Positions 58,987 to 64,000 of a stretch of 64,000 nucleotides of DNA are shown piece by piece. The DNA comes from Epinephelus fuscoguttatus (lineage: Eukaryota; Chordata; Actinopteri; Perciformes; Serranidae). The position numbers were made by a program, and so were the translations under genes. The stretch lies in the NCBI RefSeq assembly GCF_011397635.1, contig NC_064754.1, positions 36,895,543 through 36,959,542 of the forward strand, given 5' to 3'. Position 1 is the first letter of the stretch. Every line of letters starts with the position of its first letter. The notes under the pieces were generated by a model. That model was not told the origin of the DNA, searched no databases, and saw nothing but the letters and a program-made list of their open reading frames with translations.

Positions 58987-59314
58987 GTGAGACACTTTTC
59001 ATTTGTTTATGGGCCCACAAGTCACTGAAGAATTAGTTTTATGATGACTACTCAGCCCTACTTTGATTTACTTTGATTGACAGTTCTCTGTGGCATATGG
59101 AATCGATTTAATTATGTGCTTCTGTTGCCTAAACTTTTAATAGTGGCATACATTTCGTCTTTTAATATTTAAATGTAGAAAACATTCACCAGGTGTATAG
59201 CCTATTAGATTTGTAGGGGAGACCGGGGTTGGTTGTCACAGTGCTTATTACAGCCACACTAGAGGGCGCTGTGACTGTGTTGATATCAAACAATTGACTT
59301 ATGGCTAAGCCAGT

Positions 59315-59937
59315 CAGTGTTGCCAACTTAGCAACTTTGTCACTATATTTAGCGACTTTTCAGACTCCTCTAGCAACTCTTTTTCAAAAAAGCAACTAGC
59401 GACAAATCTAGCGACTTTTTCTGATGTTAGTGAAGACTTCTGGAGAATCTGTTGTGAGAGCATGTATCATTCTTATTCTTCTCAACAGGCAGCAGATGCT
59501 GCTGTGGGCTCCTCTCTCGCCCCAAATCACTCACAGACGGCCCAGTTCTCCCTCCCAGCAGCAGTCAGAGCAGGAGACGTTAACCCCTCCATGTCCAGAC
59601 TGCAAGTGAAACGCGCATGCGTGGAACCGCCGCTGGCTGATCTATCGCTCTGATCCCGATCTGGTTTACAGTCAAGGCGGGATGTAAATGTAAAATTTTC
59701 TTTGTCTGACATAAATCACTGAAAGAAGGTTCATTTGTAGTTCTAAACATATTCAGGGTGTTTTTTTTACTCAGTTTTTGTCTCTCCCACGACGTTATTC
59801 CTCTCTCCTACAGCAGCCATTACAATTACATGCATATGGACAATTATGCAAATTAGGTGATGACGTCATTTAGCGACTTCTAGCGACTTTTAGGACAGCC
59901 AATAGCTACTTTTCTTACTGAGGAGTTGGCAACAATG
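59315..59937. mobile_element. Nested hAT element, 623 bp, 8-bp target duplication
   Basis: Ends CAGTGTTGCCAACT and inverted CATTGTTGCCAACT. AAGCCAGT is exactly repeated at 59307-59314 and 59938-59945. TAGCGACTTTT-type units line the subtermini. It is non-autonomous and younger than the host element around it. Confidence 0.9.
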
Positions 59938-60062
59938 AAGCCAGTGCGTATAGCCATTCCCATGCACTTGGACATTCTCTGCCTGGACGTTCATTGAAAT
60001 GCATTACAGAAAATCAGTTTCGTTCAGTTTTATGAGCTTTTTCTGAGATTTGAAGTTTAAAA

Positions 60063-60170
60063 ATGATCAAACGGTGTGCATGGGGTACATGCAACTCTGA
60101 CACAAGGTATCCTGAGAGGCTGGGTGACGGGGCGTATTTTTTACCCTTTCCTAAACCACATCTCAACTGA
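60063..60170 (+). pseudogene. THAP zinc finger fragment
   Basis: The frame starts MIKRCAWGTCNSDTRYPERL and continues GAYFLPFPKP, the beginning of a THAP domain (C5, C10, F-x-FP), then meets a stop. Degraded continuation (KLCSRPQH-like, NVNKINKDV-like in other frames) follows to about 60245. Confidence 0.65.
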
Positions 60171-60567
60171 GATGTGTCTCCATTGGACAAAGTTGTGCAG
60201 TAGACCACAACATTGACTCAACGTGAATAAGATTAACAAGGATGTTAACATATTGTCACTTTGCTGGAAATTAATATTAAGTTATCTTTAACATCTGTAG
60301 CTGACGTTAGCTAAAGTTAGCCTAACGTCAGCTCCTAGCTGCGTTGTTCATCATGTCACCTTGTTTGCTGGGAGTTCATTAGCCTATTTTGTTCTAGTTT
60401 TGTACTTTGGTGATCATACATCATTGTTAGCTGTTGTCCATAGGGCTCTAGTTAAACTAACGTTAACTTCTGGAGCTTAGCTTCATTAATTTATCTGTAA
60501 TCGCAGAGATAACAAAGGTTGGCAAACGTTATGCTGAATGATTCAATGTAAATACTGTAGCACCAAA

Positions 60568-60933
60568 CTAACGGAGAGACACTCTTGGTGAAGGTGGTAA
60601 AAAGGCTGTTATCCTTTTCTCATATTCTGAGCCAAAAACCTTAACTTCAGTGGCAACGAGATGCAGTTTATCACGCTTACACTGGGACCTGTAAATTTTG
60701 GCTTGTAATTTAAGCTTTTCATCGACCTTCTCAACGATAAAATGATTAATATATCCCTCCAATGCATAGTTTAGGCCCTTTTGGTTACTTCTCAATGACA
60801 TCTGATCATTATATCTCCAAAAATCAACAATTGCCTCCTGGGAAATGCTGTGTACTGTGACACCCGCCATAGTGCCGGTCACTGAATGTTGATATTTTGG
60901 AGGGGGAGGGGGAGGGGGGCGTGGCTTAGCCAT
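60568..60933 (-). CDS. Unidentified transposon reading frame, 121 aa
   Basis: An open minus-strand frame starts MAKPRPPPPPPPKYQ, then GVTVHSISQEAIVDFW, and has a charged helical stretch (VEKVDEKLKLQAKIYRSQCK). No family recognised. It lies opposite the THAP exon inside the 2.6-kb element, a convergent layout like that of the ISL2EU element next door. Confidence 0.4.
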   Translation of the reverse strand: MAKPRPPPPPPPKYQHSVTGTMAGVTVHSISQEAIVDFWRYNDQMSLRSNQKGLNYALEGYINHFIVEKVDEKLKLQAKIYRSQCKRDKLHLVATEVKVFGSEYEKRITAFLPPSPRVSLR

Positions 60934-61839
60934 AGGTCAATTGGTCTGACATCCTGCTTATTTTGTGAATCACACAAAAAACATTTTTATGGGTCAGTAA
61001 TTTCTCATGTTGAAAAAAAACAAAAGCTTTGATTTGAGTCAACTTTTAGTCAGCAAGCTAAAGCCATGTGGTAGCTAGTTTAAAATGTTTGTCAAGAGGT
61101 CAGTTGGAGTTGGTTGTCTCACTGCTCTGGGGGCTGGTTGTCACATGAAGGACAGTTCAGAAAGACAGTCAGCATAGTAAACATGTTACAGTCCATATAT
61201 TTGCAGGTGTTTTTGATTACACACACACACATACACACACACAGTGTTGCTTTAGTTCCTCATTAGAAAACAATGTTGTCTCTAAACAGTTACATACTTC
61301 AACCTAGGCTGTTTGACATTTTAACAAAAGTTCCTGGTCATATTGTAATGGAGATAAATTTATTCCAGTCTCACTGTTTTTTTTTTGATATTTTATTCAT
61401 AGTGAATTGTTATGAAACGACGGCTTCAGTAAAGACTAGATTTTTTTTTCAGAACTGTAAATTCCTTCATTTTACGTCTTATAACAGAGGATAATTCTAA
61501 CAAGTAACCACCTGGTTCAAATTCATGGTAACACAAGGGGCATTGATTATTCATTTTAAAACTTAGTGTTTTTATCTTAAAAACTGAAAAGTTACACTTC
61601 TTTTCCCTGAAACTCAATTGATAACTATAGGGACAACCAACCCCATACATTGTGTTAGAGTTTCTTTGATGGTTAATTACTTCTTGTTACAATAGGTTGT
61701 AAAAATGAGAGGGATATGCATTTCAAGCCAAGACTTTAAGCTTTCATATAATGTAGGAATGACTATTGAAAGATGTTTTGATGATGTGCATTCACACAAG
61801 AGTGAAACGTGTGACAACCAAACCTAGTCTGCCCTATTG

Positions 61840-62219
61840 TAATGTAGATGCATAAACTATTTGCTTCAACTTTTGTCTGAACACTGTGCTCAGCTGTCGC
61901 TTGCCTGCACAACATTTTGTCATGATAGTGGGGTGAGGACGTCTCCTCAGTATCCTCCTCCCAGGTTAAAAGGTTCTCTAAGTCTTTCTAAGCTTGAAAA
62001 GTTTTTGTCACATACAGCAAACATCTCCTCACAATCCGCTAGCTACATGTCCTCTGAATATGCTGTGAAAAAGTCCAGTCTCTGTAGGCAGCCCAGGCTC
62101 CGCAAATGGCAACAAAAACATTGTGGTCCAGGCTGCACCAACCAGCCAGCTCGAGACCAGCGAAAGCAAGCACACACACACATGAATGCGGTGCCCATGT
62201 CTCACACACTCGCGCAAGC
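61840..62219. other. Non-coding, nothing firm
   Basis: An open frame (61861-62256) shows no family and ends in the repeat that follows. Confidence 0.4.
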
Positions 62220-62575
62220 GCATACATGTGAACGCGGTGTCCAGAGAGGGAGTTAGAGCTACAGACTACAATGAGGCTAAAAACAGAGTTCAAATGACGT
62301 TTTCCAAACAACTTTTACATCAGGGCTTCAGGACACTTGATCACTACGGACGAGCATTATGGAGATATTTTGTGGTTTCAATTATTTTTGGATGTTTGAA
62401 TTGGGGCGCCATAAGCCTCCATTATGTGGAGTTTTGTTGCTACCTCCTCTGCCCTTGGATCTCCGCAAGTCTTGTGAGGACTCTAAAACTTCATCTGATC
62501 CCCCCATCGGCATGAGGGTGAGTAGATAATGGGTGAATTTTCATGTTGGGTGCACTATCCCTTGAACAGGTGTGT
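62220..62575 (+). repeat. Solo arm of the 17.3-18.5 kb fold-back element
   Basis: Follows 18200-18540 in order: AATGAGGCTAAAAACAGAGT, GGGGCGCCAT, GGGTGAGTAGATAATGG and GTGCACTATCCCTTGAAC. Confidence 0.75.
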
Positions 62576-62856
62576 AAATCCAGGCTAACTAGCAAGCTAT
62601 TGCTCGTTCATGACAGAGTTACGGAGGACGTGAGCTAGCTCAGATGTGTTTGATAACATTGTTGAACAGAAGTGACGCCCAACGGTGCTTAGCGTGCCTT
62701 TAATCTGATTTTCCCATTGGGTAAAAATACCAGGTATTGGGTGTGTGAGTTAAAGGCCAAGTCAGTGGGATTTAGTGGGATAGACTGTATTGGCAGAAAT
62801 TGAACAGATTGTAATCAGCATCACTTAAAATATGAATTGTTGTGTTCTTCCTACTA
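62576..62856. other. Non-coding, nothing recognised
   Basis: No supported feature. Confidence 0.45.
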
Positions 62857-63792
62857 GGGTCGCTATGCTCTCGTCCGACCAAATTCTCATTAGTCGAATA
62901 ATCGCCCACCCTCACGCTCAGTGTTGCGGTGACGCAGACCTCCTGTCTGTTTCTGTAAGCTGAAACCATTTCCCTCAGTGGAAACGAAGCTTGTATTTAC
63001 TTGTATTTCACAGATAAGAAACAATAAATTGTGAAGACAGTAAAGCCTCCACTAAAATAGCATTTTAAGTCGTGTGTATAATTTATCCTTCAGGGATTTA
63101 TACATCAGGATTTATCCTGGCTTCATATAAGCAGAGGAAATCTCCGCTCATCGCTAGGCTAATGTATACCATGTAAAATGCCATAGGCTGGCGCTAATAA
63201 CATTAGCATGTTGTATTTGCTTGAAAAACGTGTTTAGCACAGGACCGTTGTTTTGTCGGTGAATGTTGTGAGTTGTAATGGAGCCAAAGTATGTATCCTT
63301 ACCTTTGTTACATGTCGCTGTTGTCCCTGGCTTTATATGAGAAGAAGAAAAGATCGCTAGATGCTAGGCTAATTTATACAATCTAAAATGCCATAGACTT
63401 GTGCTAATAACGTTAGCATGTTGTATTGGTGGGGGAAATGTGTCCAGACAAAGACAAGTGTTTGTCAGTTCTGCGATTTATAGTGAAGCCAATTTAAGTA
63501 CTTGTGTTTGAAATTGTCTCTATTAAGCCATACTTAATGCGTGTTTTTAATCAACTATATAAATAAAGTTTGATTTGAACTAAACCTTACAGCACCTAAC
63601 CATACAGTCTATGCACCTAACACAGTCCTCCACTGCCAACTAGTGGAGGTATAACTGCAGAGTGACACAGGCACACAACTGCAGAAGTAAAAATAACGTG
63701 CAGTTTTTTTTTTTCCCACGACTAATGGATTAGTTGAAGATTATGTGCGACTTCAGTCGACCAAGATTTTCTTTGGTTGACTACAACCTTAC
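62857..63792. mobile_element. hAT-like element with internal tandem duplication
   Basis: Left CTAGGGTCGCTATGCTCTCG with GTCCGACCAAATTCTCATTA. The right end, inverted, reads AAGGTTGTAGTCAACCAAAG. The GTCGAC/ACCAA pattern is typical of a fish hAT group. 63117-63300 and 63330-63505 are direct copies (AAAATGCCATAG, TAACxTTAGCATGTTGTATT). Exact ends and duplication are not clear. Confidence 0.5.
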
Positions 63793-64000
63793 TTGTTACC
63801 TCAGAATGAGCTGTTTATCTACATAGAGAGTAGGTCCTAATCTACGGAGATCAGTATATTGCACTGCCATGTTGTGACGGTATCTAAGAATGGACAAACC
63901 AAACATTGGCTCCAAATAAGGCCATTTGCATTTTCGTGTCAGCCACCACAGAATATATTTTATTATTAATGTAAGAACATAGAATTGCATTGAAAAAAGT
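63793..64000. other. Non-coding, nothing recognised
   Basis: Presumably still intron 1 of the adaptor gene. Confidence 0.4.

Larger units (their letters stand above)
59214..61836. mobile_element. 2.6-kb THAP-bearing DNA transposon remnant
   Basis: Left end TAGGGGAGACCGGGGTTGGT and right end inverted TAGGGCAGACTAGGTTTGGT, both continuing TTGGTTGTCACA. The ends match at 22 of 26 positions, with TTG repeated on both sides (59211-59213, 61837-61839). Inside are a THAP exon on the plus strand, an opposing unidentified frame and a nested hAT element. It lies in intron 1 of the adaptor gene. I do not assign the superfamily. Confidence 0.7.

Overview
The window comes from a ray-finned (most likely percomorph teleost) fish nuclear genome. 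The evidence is spliced vertebrate genes with GT-AG introns, a melanin-concentrating hormone receptor, the first exon of a GRB2/GRAP/GADS-family adaptor, tRNA-derived SINEs, and many nested fish-type transposons (DIRS, LINE, Harbinger-like, hAT-like, an ISL2EU-type element). No bacterial features are present, and almost all of the sequence is non-coding.

Layout. 1-9.4 kb: repeat-rich DNA with a short inverted-repeat element (3100-3524), a LINE endonuclease fragment (4.66-5.0 kb), a retroposon 3' end (6.16-6.43 kb), and a Harbinger-like transposase gene broken by a 1.1-kb element (6.57-8.83 kb). 9.4-13.8 kb: a DIRS-type reverse transcriptase/RNase H remnant split by a 3.1-kb element with 48-bp terminal inverted repeats and a 6-bp target duplication. 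15.8-18.6 kb: a LINE fragment on the minus strand, then an inverted-repeat element holding a P2X7-tail-like reading frame and a SINE. 22.4-24.5 kb: a fold-back element. 25.9-28.1 kb: short DNA transposons and a SINE.

The clearest host gene is a melanin-concentrating hormone receptor 1 gene (two coding exons, minus strand, 31.5 to 29.56 kb) in a relatively repeat-poor stretch. From 38.6 to 47.0 kb lies a long array of locally repeated DNA: CTGCAG-rich minisatellites with six copies of an exon-intron-exon-like block (one inverted), then five minus-strand exons (43.7-45.2 kb) separated by introns that are all exactly 180 bp and nearly identical, then a (GACACAAA-ATGACCTCA)-type minisatellite. 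The exons differ from each other mainly at amino-acid-changing positions while the introns hardly differ. This is the most unusual coding-like structure in the window.

52.8-58.65 kb is a complete ISL2EU-type DNA transposon. It has AT target duplications, terminal inverted repeats, a spliced and intact THAP-DDE transposase on the plus strand, and a convergent SWIM zinc finger/YqaJ nuclease gene on the minus strand that carries at least one stop codon. It sits about 255 bp upstream of the start codon of a GRAP2(GADS)-like gene whose first coding exon is at 58909-58986. The rest of that gene lies beyond the window. Its intron 1 holds another THAP-bearing element (59.2-61.8 kb) with a hAT element nested inside it, and further repeats to the end of the window. 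In human, GRAP2 and MCHR1 are close neighbours on 22q13, so the two host genes here fit a conserved block.
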